64,000 nucleotides of DNA from Rhizobium sp. R634. Lineage in GTDB: Bacteria; Pseudomonadota; Alphaproteobacteria; Rhizobiales; Rhizobiaceae. The notes beneath the pieces are model-generated. The model worked only from the letters and a program-made list of their open reading frames with translations. It was not told where the DNA came from and did no database searches. The stretch spans positions 434,001 to 498,000 of the forward strand of contig NZ_LOKW01000024.1 of assembly GCF_002211305.1 (NCBI RefSeq). The letters are read 5' to 3'. Of this stretch, positions 18,501 through 27,016 are shown one piece after another (position 1 is the stretch's first letter; each line of letters begins with the position of its first letter). The position numbers and the translations under genes are program-made.

Positions 18501-19331
18501 GCGCGCGGCGGCGATGCGCTTGCCCTGTTCGAGATCGGCGCACGCTATTCGGACGGCCGCAACGGCGTGACCGTCGATCAGAAGCAAGCCGCAAGCTGGT
18601 ACCAGCTCGCAGCCGACAAGGGCTTTGCGCCAGCGCAATACCGTCTCGGCAGCATGTATGAGAAAGGCAACGGCGTCGAACGGGACATCGACAAGGCGAA
18701 GGGCTTTTACGAGCAGGCGGCCAACCAGGGTAACGCCAGCGCCATGCACAATCTCGCCGTTCTCTACGCCTCCGGTGCGCTCGGTCAGCAGGATTACGCG
18801 ACGGCCGCCTCCTGGTTCACCAAAGCTGCCAACCTCGGCATCACCGACAGCCAGTTCAATCTGGCGATTCTCTGTGCGAGGGGCAACGGGGTGCCGGCGG
18901 ATCTCGAAGAATCCTACAAGTGGTTTGCGATCGCCGCCAAGGCAGGCGACAAGGATGCGGCGCAGAAACGCGACGAAGTGGCCAATGCCATGAAGCCCGA
19001 TCAGCTCGAACGGGCGCGCGCCAAGGCCGATCTCTGGAAGCCGGAGCCGCTCGATCACCGCACCAACGGCATCGACGTGCCGGACGAATGGGCCGGCAAC
19101 GGCACGAAGACGGCGAGCGTCGACATGAAGAAGGCGATCCGCAACATCCAGGCGATTCTCAACAACAACGGCTTCGACGCCGGCGTGCCGGATGGCGAAA
19201 TGGGCGCGAAAACCGTCGCCGCGATCAAGAGCTTCCAGAAATCGATCGGCCAGGAGCCGGACGGCAAGGTGACCGACGCGACCGTGAAGGCACTGCTCGA
19301 ACGCAACAAGCAGGGCACCAAGGCGATCTAA
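15561..19331 (+). CDS. podJ: PodJ-like polar localization factor (coiled coil, TM, Sel1 repeats, peptidoglycan-binding)
   Basis: Bitopic membrane protein of 1256 residues. Parts: a long cytoplasmic coiled-coil-rich region (1-750) with many LDDIKRHIGG/LDEISRAI-type heptads, an Ala/Lys-rich linker, one membrane helix (ILLAVGAVLLAIMAF, about 830-848), a Pro/Ala-rich periplasmic stretch, Sel1-like repeats (about 973-1145, for example YRLGSMYEKGNGVERDIDKA) and a C-terminal peptidoglycan-binding domain (about 1189-1250). This order is that of PodJ, which marks the pole and organises division and growth in Caulobacter and Agrobacterium. A GTG at 15483 is open in frame, but codons before 15561 are atypical and it lacks a ribosome site. 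Confidence 0.85.
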   Translation: MNGSRSNPSRQSDRTSLDALNRTIEGLEARIEGLMGSGRDQRPRTATPERDPYANSYAPRPARAPIEQRPDPLAEIRQRQRALEAGRERPYAREQATQLREPAPRAAAPQPAPAFRAGDDTMTEIAQALVNLRQDLKRDISEGVTREMNALRAELREIKDNAGDGRFADDIRADMGRLAQSISQLTGRSNGPEAAGLREDFEELRSLMDGLAREDSLRHMENRWDGFESRLAALDTEGLQEELVSLAYRLDDIKRHIGGMGESPAVRALEDKLIAIATAMEQFGNMIQPHDRIMSEQFAAMDMRLDEISRAIAASGRAAAANDPALMQRLESRLSALADQIDLMSHDAASRATPADELALRLEALTSRVEELTKAEATSRLDERLEHLSYLLERTQKAAPQADLTGTLSDISRKIDALENGAVNDVLAQRLDYLARRIDEMAHQPPAPAAAIEDGAFRRIEGRLSDIAARLEESTAAPATDPRALKNLEDQIANLSALMSEPRESAAIPADLDRRMGAIEDYMATSDEYIIEAARQAAEAVVEAYSRNGGAQGAVPAADMSALTALAEDLRHLEDITRDSEERTHKTFKALHETLVHIADRLDGMEERGRPIAQMPVADVDFDVDPYALMVDEAEAAAAAAPTAKASPVIRTAEVAAEPAAPTQAAVMSGASAIAIEAATRPTEAAAAVPAKAGLLASLGKRLRPGKKAETKASDRAVIDPAPSIDPADVVPTDAANELLEPGSGTPDVKKILERVRASQSAARGKPAGENDRADYIAAARRAAQAAAMEVDANPKPATVKADKKGASADKTGKADKSGKSSAFSRYRRPILLAVGAVLLAIMAFPLARTLTTGESAPQPPAEVSVLTGATEDPSPALTEATPAQPDAGVADTNAPAAEATPPAAEQAQPEAAPPVAGEHLTDTAPLDGEGAATLAAPGSAGATQETSGFVPDAPATAAPAPQAAITVPDTIQPKSLADAARGGDALALFEIGARYSDGRNGVTVDQKQAASWYQLAADKGFAPAQYRLGSMYEKGNGVERDIDKAKGFYEQAANQGNASAMHNLAVLYASGALGQQDYATAASWFTKAANLGITDSQFNLAILCARGNGVPADLEESYKWFAIAAKAGDKDAAQKRDEVANAMKPDQLERARAKADLWKPEPLDHRTNGIDVPDEWAGNGTKTASVDMKKAIRNIQAILNNNGFDAGVPDGEMGAKTVAAIKSFQKSIGQEPDGKVTDATVKALLERNKQGTKAI

Positions 19332-19435
19332 AGCACGCCGCGATCTTTCAGATTCGCTCGTCGCGCTTTAGGTCTTTGTTTTTACACGTGTCGTTCTCGC
19401 AAAACCGCGCACACTTTTGCGCGACACGCTCTAGA
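19331..19435. repeat. Rhizobial two-hairpin intergenic repeat downstream of podJ
   Basis: Starts right at the podJ stop. First imperfect palindrome AAAGCACGCCGCGA ... TCGTCGCGCTTT (19331-19371); second hairpin GTGTCG-ttct-CGCAAAA ... TTTTGCG-CGACAC (19388-19427). From memory this sequence type is widespread after genes in Rhizobium and may serve as a 3' processing or termination structure. Confidence 0.65.
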
Positions 19436-19763
19436 ACGGCTCCCGCCGGTCGCGAAAATGACTATGTCTTGTTTGCGCCAACGCGGGCGCAAACCGCACG
19501 GCTCTTTTGCCCAAATCGCGCTAAAGAAGGCTTGCGGCATCTGGGCATTCACAATTTCTCCGCCGCCTGCCACGAAATCTGAAAAAAGCCGGATTATGCG
19601 GGACAGATCGCTCGACGCATCCGCCGAATCCCCTGTCGGCGACCTCATTGCCATCAGGGGAGCGATCGAAAGCCTCTGGCAACGATTTCACAATATGATG
19701 CGCATTCGAACGGGGACGTGACAAAAGCCGCTCGGCAGGAGCGGCCATCATTCGGGGTCGGTT
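19436..19763. other. Intergenic region before the TauE gene
   Basis: No supported gene. It contains a 7-bp hairpin GCCGCTC-ggcag-GAGCGGC (19727-19745) preceded by AAAA, just before the GTG of the TauE gene. This could be a weak minus-strand terminator or a leader structure. Confidence 0.4.
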
Positions 19764-20687
19764 GTGACAATCTATCTGCCTATCGCAGAATTGTCGGTGA
19801 ACATCTTCATCATTCTCGGCATGGGGGCGGCCGTCGGATTCCTGTCAGGAATGTTCGGCGTCGGCGGCGGTTTTCTCATCACCCCGCTGCTGATCTTCTA
19901 CAATATTCCGCCCGTCGTCGCGGTCGCCACCGGCGCCAACCAGGTGGTGGCCTCGTCGATATCGGGCGCCATCACGCATTTCCGGCGCGGCACGCTCGAC
20001 GTCAAGCTCGGCACGGTGCTTCTGATCGGCGGCCTGACGGGCGCCACGGTCGGTATCTGGATCTTCTCGCTGCTGCGCGCCGTCGGCCAGCTCGATCTCA
20101 TCATCTCGCTGATGTATGTCATCTTCCTCGGCACCGTCGGCGGACTGATGCTGCTCGAAAGCATCAATGCGATGCGGCGGGCGGCGCGCAACGAGCCGCC
20201 TGCGCCGCGCAAGCCCGGCCACCAGCACTGGGTGCACAAACTGCCGCTGAAGGTGCGCTTCAAGAAATCGAAGATCTTTCTCAGCGTTATTCCGATTGTC
20301 GCGCTCGGCTTTGCGATCGGCATCCTCACCTCGATCATGGGTGTCGGCGGCGGCTTCATCATGGTGCCGGCGATGATCTATCTGTTGCGCATCCCGACCA
20401 ATGTCGTGGTGGGCACCTCGCTGTTCCAGATCATCTTCGTGACCGCCTATACGACGATCGTGCAGGCGGCGACGAACTATTCCGTCGATATCGTGCTCGC
20501 CTTCATTCTGATGGTGGCGGGCGTCATCGGGGCGCAATACGGCGTGCGCGTCGGCCAGAAGCTGCGCGGCGAGCAGCTGCGTGCGCTCCTCGGCCTGCTG
20601 GTGCTCGCCGTCGGCCTGCGCCTTGCGGTCGCGCTGGTGGTGACGCCGGCCGATGTCTATTCGGTGGTGATGGGAGCGGGCAACTGA
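19764..20687 (+). CDS. TauE/SafE family membrane transporter
   Basis: Inner-membrane protein of 307 residues with about eight helices in two related halves. Each half starts with the family glycine motif: GMFGVGGGFLITPLL (about 28-42) and SIMGVGGGFIMVPAM (about 190-204). TauE/SafE proteins are proposed to export sulfite, sulfoacetate or other organosulfonates. GTG 19764 is the start. It is translationally coupled to the next gene (TGATG overlap at 20685-20689), a pair I recall as conserved in alphaproteobacteria. Confidence 0.92.
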   Translation: MTIYLPIAELSVNIFIILGMGAAVGFLSGMFGVGGGFLITPLLIFYNIPPVVAVATGANQVVASSISGAITHFRRGTLDVKLGTVLLIGGLTGATVGIWIFSLLRAVGQLDLIISLMYVIFLGTVGGLMLLESINAMRRAARNEPPAPRKPGHQHWVHKLPLKVRFKKSKIFLSVIPIVALGFAIGILTSIMGVGGGFIMVPAMIYLLRIPTNVVVGTSLFQIIFVTAYTTIVQAATNYSVDIVLAFILMVAGVIGAQYGVRVGQKLRGEQLRALLGLLVLAVGLRLAVALVVTPADVYSVVMGAGN

Positions 20688-21487
20688 TGCGCCTGCTTGC
20701 CGCCTTCCTCGCTTTTCTTTGCCTGCTGCCGGCGACAGCCGGAGCGCAGTGGCTGCCGGGACAGGGCACGGAAGCCGTGCGCGAGGGGCTTGAGATCGGC
20801 ACATCAACCAGCGAGATTGCCATCACCTCGGATTTCCACGGCGCGGATCTGACGATCTTCGGCGCACTTTCGAACACTGACCAGCTGCTGCTCGCCATCG
20901 GCCAATATGATGTCGTCGTGGTGCTGGAAGGACCACGCGAGGACGCGACGGTCCGCAAGAAAGAGCGCGTCTTCGGCATCTGGGTGAACAGGCGCTCGAT
21001 GACGTTCGAAGCTGTGCCGCATTCCTATTCGATGTCGAGTTCGCGCGGGATTGACGACCTGACGACCCCGCTCGACATGACCGATCGCGGGATCGGTATC
21101 GATCACATTCCGCTGACCCCCGTCGGCTTCGTCGGCGATGGCAGCAATCTCGGCGAGTTCCGCCAGGCCTTCCTGCGATTGCAGCAGGCGGGCGCGCTCT
21201 ACGACCGCAACCCGAGCGGCGTACGGTTCGTCTCCTCCAACCTCTTCAAGGCAAGCCTGCGCCTGCCGGCGAACATACCGAATGGCGTGCATACGGTGCG
21301 CGCCTATCTCTTCAAGAGCGGCAATTTCGTCACCGAAAAATCGCTGCCGCTGCGCGTCATCAAGACCGGCATCGAGCAGACGATCACCGACGCGGCGCAT
21401 GAGCAGCCGATCCTCTACGGCTTTGCGGCGGTGCTGCTCGCCGTCATCACCGGCTGGAGCGCCAGCCTGATCTTCCGCAAGGACTGA
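20687..21487 (+). CDS. TIGR02186 family exported/membrane-anchored protein
   Basis: Predicted envelope protein of 266 residues with a signal peptide (MRLLAAFLAFLCLLPATAGA) and a C-terminal membrane helix (ILYGFAAVLLAVITGWSASLIF). The region between is probably periplasmic, with GADLTIFGAL and VVVVLEGPREDATVRKKERV typical of the family. Function unknown. The start overlaps the TauE stop by one base, so the two are co-translated; it may be an accessory subunit of that transporter. Confidence 0.88.
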   Translation: MRLLAAFLAFLCLLPATAGAQWLPGQGTEAVREGLEIGTSTSEIAITSDFHGADLTIFGALSNTDQLLLAIGQYDVVVVLEGPREDATVRKKERVFGIWVNRRSMTFEAVPHSYSMSSSRGIDDLTTPLDMTDRGIGIDHIPLTPVGFVGDGSNLGEFRQAFLRLQQAGALYDRNPSGVRFVSSNLFKASLRLPANIPNGVHTVRAYLFKSGNFVTEKSLPLRVIKTGIEQTITDAAHEQPILYGFAAVLLAVITGWSASLIFRKD

Positions 21488-21601
21488 TCCGCAGCTAGGC
21501 GGTTCGTCTTCTTTCCCAGCCTTTGTACAGCCGGCAATCGCGGAGCATTCATCATGCTTCGGAAAACTGCTTGCATTTTGCTATCAGTCACTTTACGTTT
21601 C

Positions 21602-21626
21602 AACCAGTTGCTAAAAACAACTGGTT
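21602..21626. promoter_or_regulatory. Perfect 9-bp inverted repeat upstream of the DHFR-like gene
   Basis: AACCAGTTG (21602-21610) and CAACTGGTT (21618-21626) with a 7-base A-rich loop. It ends 35 bp before ATG 21662 and within 100 bp of the TIGR02186 stop. It could be an operator for a winged-helix regulator or, with the following TTTC, a weak terminator of the preceding operon. Confidence 0.45.
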
Positions 21627-21661
21627 TTCGGCTGTGGCCTCTGTGCCCAAAGGAGGATAAA

Positions 21662-22219
21662 ATGAGAAAGCTTGTGGTCTGGAACCTGATGACACTCGAC
21701 GGTTATTTCGAGGGCACGAAGCCCTGGGATATCGATTTCCATAATCTCGCCTGGGGACCCGAGCTGGAGCGATATGCCGAGCGGGTCGGCGAAGAGGCGG
21801 ATCTGCTGGTCTTCGGCCGCAAGACCTATGAAGGCATGGTCGCCTACTGGCCGACCGCCGAAGGCGAAGGCAAGATCAAGGCCTATATGAACGCCATCGC
21901 CAAGATCGCCGTATCGAAGACGATGACCGAGCCCGGCTGGAACAATGCCCGCATCGTCAGCGATCCGATCCCCGAATTGACGAAGCTGAAGCAGGAGAGC
22001 GGCAAGACGATCTTCATCTTCGGAAGCGCCGAGCTTGCCGACACGCTCATGAAAGCGGGCCTCATCGACGAAGTCAGGGTTTGCGTGGTGCCTGTCATTC
22101 TCGGCGGCGGCAATCCGCTTTTCAAGCCGGCCGAAGGCCAAGTGCCGCTGAAACTCATCGAGTCCTCGACGACCGAAACCGGTGCGGTGATCCTGCGCTA
22201 CGAGCCCGTCAAGGCATAG
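21662..22219 (+). CDS. Dihydrofolate reductase family protein (RibD C-terminal-like)
   Basis: Cytoplasmic NADPH-fold protein of 185 residues. Family features: MRKLVVWNLMTLDGYFEG at the N-terminus, LLVFGRKTYEGMVAYWP (about 52-68), IFIFGSAELADTLMKAGLIDEVRV and VVPVILGGGNPLF. ATG 21662 has a strong AGGAGG six bases upstream. This YyaP/YwjB-like class is widespread and mostly uncharacterised; it is not the essential FolA. Confidence 0.92.
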   Translation: MRKLVVWNLMTLDGYFEGTKPWDIDFHNLAWGPELERYAERVGEEADLLVFGRKTYEGMVAYWPTAEGEGKIKAYMNAIAKIAVSKTMTEPGWNNARIVSDPIPELTKLKQESGKTIFIFGSAELADTLMKAGLIDEVRVCVVPVILGGGNPLFKPAEGQVPLKLIESSTTETGAVILRYEPVKA

Positions 22220-22315
22220 CCGACCGGGTCATCGATCAGAAAAGTCGGCATTCGACTAAAAACCGGTTCTTAACATTTACGAGTTAGTAATCTCTCGGAA
22301 ATGAGAGGTTTGGTT

Positions 22316-22897
22316 ATGCGTACTCGTATCGTTTTGACGGCCGTGGGCCTCGCGCTGCTTGTCGGCTGCGCGACCGCGCCGAAGCAAACGAGAAACATCT
22401 GCTCCGTGTTCGACCAGCGCGAGGGGCTTTTTTCCAGCTGGCAGAGTGCGGCCGAGCGGACGGAGAAAAAATACGGCGTGCCCGTGCCGATCCTGATGGC
22501 GACGATGTACACCGAATCCGGCTTCCAACCTTATGCGCGGCCGCCTCGCACCAAGCTGTTCGGCTTCATTCCCTGGACAAGGCCTTCGACGGCCTACGGC
22601 TATTCGCAGGCGCTCGACGGGACATGGGATCACTACCAGTCGCAGACGAGAAACTGGAACGCGCGGAGGACGAATTTCGCCGACGCGATCGATTTCATCG
22701 GCTGGTATCACTATCAGAACAGCGCCGAGACGGGCATTCCGCTGAACGACGCCTATAATCTCTATCTTGCCTACTATTCCGGGCCGACGGGATATAAGCG
22801 CGGTGACTGGCGCTCGAACGGCCAATTGCAGCAGACGGCGCAGAAGTTCGCGCGGATGGCGGGAACGTATCAGCAGCAGTTACAAGGGTGTAATTAA
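22316..22897 (+). CDS. Lytic transglycosylase-like (SLT fold) lipoprotein
   Basis: Predicted lipoprotein of 193 residues: signal VLTAVGLALLVGC with lipobox LVGC, then a lysozyme-like domain. The catalytic Glu is likely in ATMYTESGFQPYARP (near 62), and TAYGYSQALDGTWDHYQ and YNLYLAYYSGPTGY match the SLT pattern. It would cleave peptidoglycan from the periplasmic side of a membrane. ATG 22316 has GAGAGG in front; ATG 22301 in frame is less well placed. Confidence 0.88.
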   Translation: MRTRIVLTAVGLALLVGCATAPKQTRNICSVFDQREGLFSSWQSAAERTEKKYGVPVPILMATMYTESGFQPYARPPRTKLFGFIPWTRPSTAYGYSQALDGTWDHYQSQTRNWNARRTNFADAIDFIGWYHYQNSAETGIPLNDAYNLYLAYYSGPTGYKRGDWRSNGQLQQTAQKFARMAGTYQQQLQGCN

Positions 22898-22937
22898 CGG
22901 CAGTTGGGTGCCACACGGCACGCCCCATCCGGCGTTC

Positions 22938-23663
22938 CTACCCCCGCAAATTCCCATATCTGACCGAATAAATCCGATCCCGTCCCAGGAGATGGGCCAC
23001 CAACGACGATTTGTCGAACAGGCCTTTCATCGCCTGATGGGCAAGATCCAGCCCACCGCTCATGACGCCGAAGGCGGGCATCAGGAGGCGGGCGCCGTCG
23101 GTGGCGAAGCAGGGGCGGCGCACGGATCGCTCGCGCCGGCGCACGGTCGCCGCAGGGTGCAGGTGGCCGGCGATTTCGCCGCTCTGCAAGCCATTTCTCG
23201 GCTCATGGCGGAAGGTCAGGCCAGCATAGTGCATCTCGTCGACACAGGCGCCCGGAAGATCGACGACCCCGTCGGGATCATGGTTGCCGTTGACCCAGAT
23301 CCATTCGCGGCCGCGCGCCATCCCGACGATCAATGCGCGAAAATTCTCCGGCAGATGTCGTGAGCCGACGCGGTCGTGGAAATTGTCGCCGAGCGAGACG
23401 ACGAGTTTGGGGTCATAACGGGAAATGACGGCGGCAAGGACGGTGAGCGTCGCCAGCGTATCGTAGGGCGGCAGCATCATGCCGCGGCGCGCGAAGGCAG
23501 CACCTTTCTCCAGATGCAGATCAGACACGACGAGCATGCCGGCATCCGGCAGATAGAGGGCGCCGAATGGATCGCAGACGGCGGCAATGCCGTGAACCGA
23601 TGTCTCGACGCCTGATGTCGCGGCCAATCCCGATATGTCACGCGCGAGCGCAAGGCGGTTCAT
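22938..23663 (-). CDS. pdeM: Ligase-associated DNA damage response endonuclease PdeM (metallophosphatase)
   Basis: Calcineurin-like phosphoesterase of 241 residues. Metal-binding motifs are clear: VVSDLHLEKG, SLGDNFHD, WVNGNHDP and GHLHPAATV. PdeM proteins occur beside Lhr-type helicases and an ATP-dependent ligase in a bacterial DNA-repair cluster; no ligase is next to it here. It follows the helicase gene by 36 bp on the same strand. ATG 23663 is preferred; an upstream TTG at 23681 is also in frame. Confidence 0.92.
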   Translation of the reverse strand: MNRLALARDISGLAATSGVETSVHGIAAVCDPFGALYLPDAGMLVVSDLHLEKGAAFARRGMMLPPYDTLATLTVLAAVISRYDPKLVVSLGDNFHDRVGSRHLPENFRALIVGMARGREWIWVNGNHDPDGVVDLPGACVDEMHYAGLTFRHEPRNGLQSGEIAGHLHPAATVRRRERSVRRPCFATDGARLLMPAFGVMSGGLDLAHQAMKGLFDKSSLVAHLLGRDRIYSVRYGNLRG

Positions 23664-23699
23664 CACTATCGTCGTTTCCAAATTTTCAGGCCGCTCTCT

Positions 23700-26261
23700 T
23701 CAGGCCAATGCTTCGGCGATCAGATCATCGGCCGCTTCGGCAAGCAGCACATCATGAGCTTCGCCCGGCACCGCCTCCCGTCCGATTTCCAGCATCACCG
23801 GCACGGCCAGCGGGGAAATGTGATCGAGGGCGCGGTGGGTGATGTGCCCTTTGATTCGGATCAGCATATCGCCAAGACGGCGAATATCCAAAAGTCCGGT
23901 CGCCGCATCCTGGCGCGTCGCCTGCAGCAGGATGTGATCCGGCTCATGGCTGCGCAGCACGTCGTAGATCAGATCGGCCGACACGGTGATCTGACGGCCG
24001 CTCTTTTCCTTGCCGGGGTGGCGGCGCTCGATCAAGCCTGCAATCACGGCGCAATTGCGGAAGGTGCGCTTGAGCAGGAAGGATTCGTCGAGCCAGGCTT
24101 CGAGATCGTCGCCCAGCATGTCCTCGTCGAACAGGTCGGAGAGGCTGAGCCGGCCATTGCCGATCATCAGTCCCATATCTTCGAGGCCCCAGACGGCCAG
24201 CGAATAATCGGTGGCGACGAAGCCGAGCGGCTTGGCGCCTGCCCGCTCCAGCCGCCGGGTGAGCAGCATGCCGAGCGTCTGATGGGCGAGACGGCCCTCG
24301 AAGGGATAGGCGACCATGTAACCCCGGCTGCCGCGCGGGAAAGTTTCGATCAAAAATTCGTCGTGCTTCGGCAGCATCGACTTGTCCGTCTGCAGCGACA
24401 GCCAGTCGCGGACCTGATCGGGCAGAAGGCCCCAGCGGTCGGGATCGGCGATCATCGCCCGCACCTGCTCGGCGAGATAGGTCGACAGCGGAAACTTGCC
24501 GCCGTTATAGGACGGGATCTTCGGATCGAGCGAAAAGGCCTGTGACGCCAGGCATTCGTTTTCGCGGATCCCTTCGAAGCGCAGCACCTTGCCGGAGAAG
24601 ACGAAAGTATCTCCGGGAGACAATTGTTCGAGGAAATATTCCTCGACCTTGCCCAGCGTGGCGCCGCCGCGGCCGATCCGGCCGCCCTCGCCGCGCTTGA
24701 CCATGCGGATGTTCAGCATCGGGCTTTCGACGATGGTGCCGAGGTTGAGGCGATATTGCTGGGCGACGGCGGGATTGGAGACGCGCCAGCGGCCTTCCTT
24801 GGTCTTACGGATACGGGCGTAACGTTCGTAGGTCCTCAGCGCATAACCACCGGTCGCGACGAAATCGACGACGCGCTCGAAGTTTTCCCAGCTGAGATCG
24901 GCATAGGGCGAGGCGCTGGTGATCTCGTCGTAGAGTTCCAGCATGTCGAAAGGTTCGGCGCAGGCCATGCCGAGCACGTGCTGGGCGAGCACGTCGAGCG
25001 CGCCGCGGCCGACCGGCGGTGTATCCTGCGCGCCGATATAATTGGCGTCGAGCGCCGCCTGGCACTCCATGACCTCGAAACGGTTGGCCGGCACGAGGAT
25101 CGCCTTCGAGGGCTCGTCCATGCGGTGATTGGCGCGGCCGATGCGCTGGGCAAGGCGTGAGGCGCCCTTCGGCGCGCCGACATGGATGACGAGATCGACA
25201 TCGCCCCAGTCGATGCCGAGATCGAGCGTCGAGGTGGCGACGACGGCGCGCAGCCGGTTTTCAGCCATCGCCGCCTCGACCTTGCGGCGTTGGGCGACAT
25301 CGAGCGAGCCGTGATGGAGGGCAATCGGCAGGTTGTCGTCATTGATCGTCCAGAGTTCCTGGAAGAGCATTTCGGCCTGGCTGCGGGTATTGACGAAGAG
25401 CAGCGTCGTCTGGTGATCGAGGAGTTGCCTGTACACATCGGGAATGGCGTATTTGGCGGAATGGCCGGCCCAGGGAATGCGCTCTTCGGTGGACAGGATC
25501 GAGATATCGGGCTTGGCGCCGCCTTCGACGACGACGAGGCCGGCATGATGCTCTTTCCCCTCCTCATGGGCGACCAGCCATTTCTGCAGGTCCATCGGCT
25601 CGGCCACGGTCGCCGACAGGCCGATGGTCTTCAGACCGGGGGCAAGGCGGCGCAGACGGGCAAGCCCGAGCGAGAGCATATGACCGCGCTTCGAGGTGAC
25701 GAGCGAATGCAATTCGTCGAGCACCACATATTTCAGATCCTTGAAGAAGCGTTCGGCCTCGCGATTGGCGAGAAGCAGGGCGACCTGTTCTGGCGTCGTC
25801 AGCAGAATATCCGGCGGATTGAGCTTCTGGCGCTGGCGCTTGGCGTTCGGCGTATCGCCGGTGCGGTTTTCGACGGTGACCGGCAGGCCCATTTCCGCCA
25901 CCGGCTTCATCAGGTTGCGCTCGATGTCGATCGCCAGCGCCTTCAGCGGCGAGACATAAAGCGTGTGGATGCCGGTGAAGGCCGAGCCGGGCGGAATCTT
26001 GCCGCGGCGGGTGAGATCGGTGAGCGACGGCAGAAAACCGGCCAGCGTCTTGCCGGCGCCGGTCGGCGCAATCAGCAGCGTGCTTTCGCCGGCCTCGGCG
26101 CGGGCGAGCAGCTCCAGCTGATGGGCGCGCGGACGCCAGCCCTTCTCCGCAAACCAGCGGGCAAAGGCGGCAGGAAGCAGGGCGCGGGCTTCGGAATCGA
26201 TCTGGTCCACGCCCTGAAGGTAGTGAAAAGCGGAAGAAAAAGAAGAGCGGCCGCCGCTCAC
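23700..26261 (-). CDS. Ligase-associated DNA damage response DExH helicase (Lhr-like)
   Basis: Superfamily 2 helicase of 853 residues. Motif I APTGAGKT, motif II VVLDELHSLV, motif III LSATVAEP and motif VI RIGRANHRMDEPSK are visible, followed by the Lhr winged-helix and C-terminal domains. These are ssDNA-dependent 3'-5' translocases of DNA repair. GTG 26261 overlaps the YitT stop by four bases (GTGA), so translation is probably coupled; pdeM follows. The YitT-helicase-PdeM order suggests one transcript from about 26.9 kb. Confidence 0.94.
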   Translation of the reverse strand: MSGGRSSFSSAFHYLQGVDQIDSEARALLPAAFARWFAEKGWRPRAHQLELLARAEAGESTLLIAPTGAGKTLAGFLPSLTDLTRRGKIPPGSAFTGIHTLYVSPLKALAIDIERNLMKPVAEMGLPVTVENRTGDTPNAKRQRQKLNPPDILLTTPEQVALLLANREAERFFKDLKYVVLDELHSLVTSKRGHMLSLGLARLRRLAPGLKTIGLSATVAEPMDLQKWLVAHEEGKEHHAGLVVVEGGAKPDISILSTEERIPWAGHSAKYAIPDVYRQLLDHQTTLLFVNTRSQAEMLFQELWTINDDNLPIALHHGSLDVAQRRKVEAAMAENRLRAVVATSTLDLGIDWGDVDLVIHVGAPKGASRLAQRIGRANHRMDEPSKAILVPANRFEVMECQAALDANYIGAQDTPPVGRGALDVLAQHVLGMACAEPFDMLELYDEITSASPYADLSWENFERVVDFVATGGYALRTYERYARIRKTKEGRWRVSNPAVAQQYRLNLGTIVESPMLNIRMVKRGEGGRIGRGGATLGKVEEYFLEQLSPGDTFVFSGKVLRFEGIRENECLASQAFSLDPKIPSYNGGKFPLSTYLAEQVRAMIADPDRWGLLPDQVRDWLSLQTDKSMLPKHDEFLIETFPRGSRGYMVAYPFEGRLAHQTLGMLLTRRLERAGAKPLGFVATDYSLAVWGLEDMGLMIGNGRLSLSDLFDEDMLGDDLEAWLDESFLLKRTFRNCAVIAGLIERRHPGKEKSGRQITVSADLIYDVLRSHEPDHILLQATRQDAATGLLDIRRLGDMLIRIKGHITHRALDHISPLAVPVMLEIGREAVPGEAHDVLLAEAADDLIAEALA

Positions 26262-26890
26262 ATCGCGATATAGCGGTCCTTGCGGTGATTGATGGCCAGC
26301 GTCAGGTTGAGCACGATCGCGCCGAGCACGGAACAGGCGATGATGACGGGGCTGGCAACGAAGAAGGAGAGCGCCAGCACGATGCCATCGAAGCCGAGCT
26401 GGACGAGGCCGGCACGCCAGCCGAAACGATCCTGGATATAGAGAGCAAGGATGCCGATGCCGCCGAGGCTGGCGCGGTGGCGGAAGAGCGCCAGCATGCC
26501 GGCAGCGATGGCGAGGCCTCCGAAGAGCGCACCGGCAACGGGGTGGACATGCCCGATGCCGATGAAGCCGGGCGCGAATTCGGACAGGATTGAGGTGAGC
26601 CCGATCGCGACGAAGGTCTTGATGGTGAAAGCGGGGCCTAAACGGCGGAAAGCGAGATAGTAGAAGGGCAGGTTTACCGCAAAGAAGCAGAGGCCGAAAC
26701 TTATGCCGGTCGCGTAATGCGCGAGGAAGGCAAGACCTGCGGTGCCGCCGGCAAGCAGGCCTGCGCCGGAGAGAAGCGAGACGCCGAGCACGGCGAGCAT
26801 GCTGCCGGCGACAATGCCCTGCGCATCGTCGAACAGAGAATGGCGATCGGCGCTGGAATTGAGAAAGCCCGCGAAAGCGTTGGACGCCAT
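26258..26890 (-). CDS. YitT family membrane protein (copy 1)
   Basis: Integral membrane protein of 210 residues with five or six helices (UPF0750/YitT). Seen: DDAQGIVAGSMLAVLGVSLLSGAG, GGTAGLAFLAHYATG and the C-terminal LTLAINHRKDRYIAM. ATG 26890 follows AGGGGAA. Function unknown in the family. First gene of the operon with the Lhr-like helicase. A clear paralog lies at 28322-28957, 1.4 kb upstream on the same strand. Confidence 0.9.
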   Translation of the reverse strand: MASNAFAGFLNSSADRHSLFDDAQGIVAGSMLAVLGVSLLSGAGLLAGGTAGLAFLAHYATGISFGLCFFAVNLPFYYLAFRRLGPAFTIKTFVAIGLTSILSEFAPGFIGIGHVHPVAGALFGGLAIAAGMLALFRHRASLGGIGILALYIQDRFGWRAGLVQLGFDGIVLALSFFVASPVIIACSVLGAIVLNLTLAINHRKDRYIAM

Positions 26891-26961
26891 GATGTTCCCC
26901 TGTCGGCTTTTCCGCTTTCTATCCCGCGCGGCGGTAAAGACAAGTGGCGGCGAGATGCCTG

Positions 26962-27001
26962 TTGACAACTGTGACAATCATGGATATTTTTTATCCACGA
27001 T
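26962..27001 (+). promoter_or_regulatory. Promoter and overlapping palindromic operator of the rrf2-ahpD-like operon
   Basis: TTGACA (26962-26967), a 17-bp spacer and TATTTT (26985-26990) form a strong sigma-70 promoter. A 25-bp palindrome with arms ATCATGGATA and TATCCACGAT around five T (26977-27001; 9 of 10 arm positions match) covers the -10. The 16-bp distance to ATG 27017 and the overlap fit autorepression by the Rrf2 protein. Confidence 0.75.
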
Positions 27002-27016
27002 TAGAGGAAGCCATTT

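Noticed and set aside
25182..26273. 363-codon plus-strand frame opposite the Lhr-like helicase
   Set aside because: Antisense shadow; helicase motifs on the other strand are complete.
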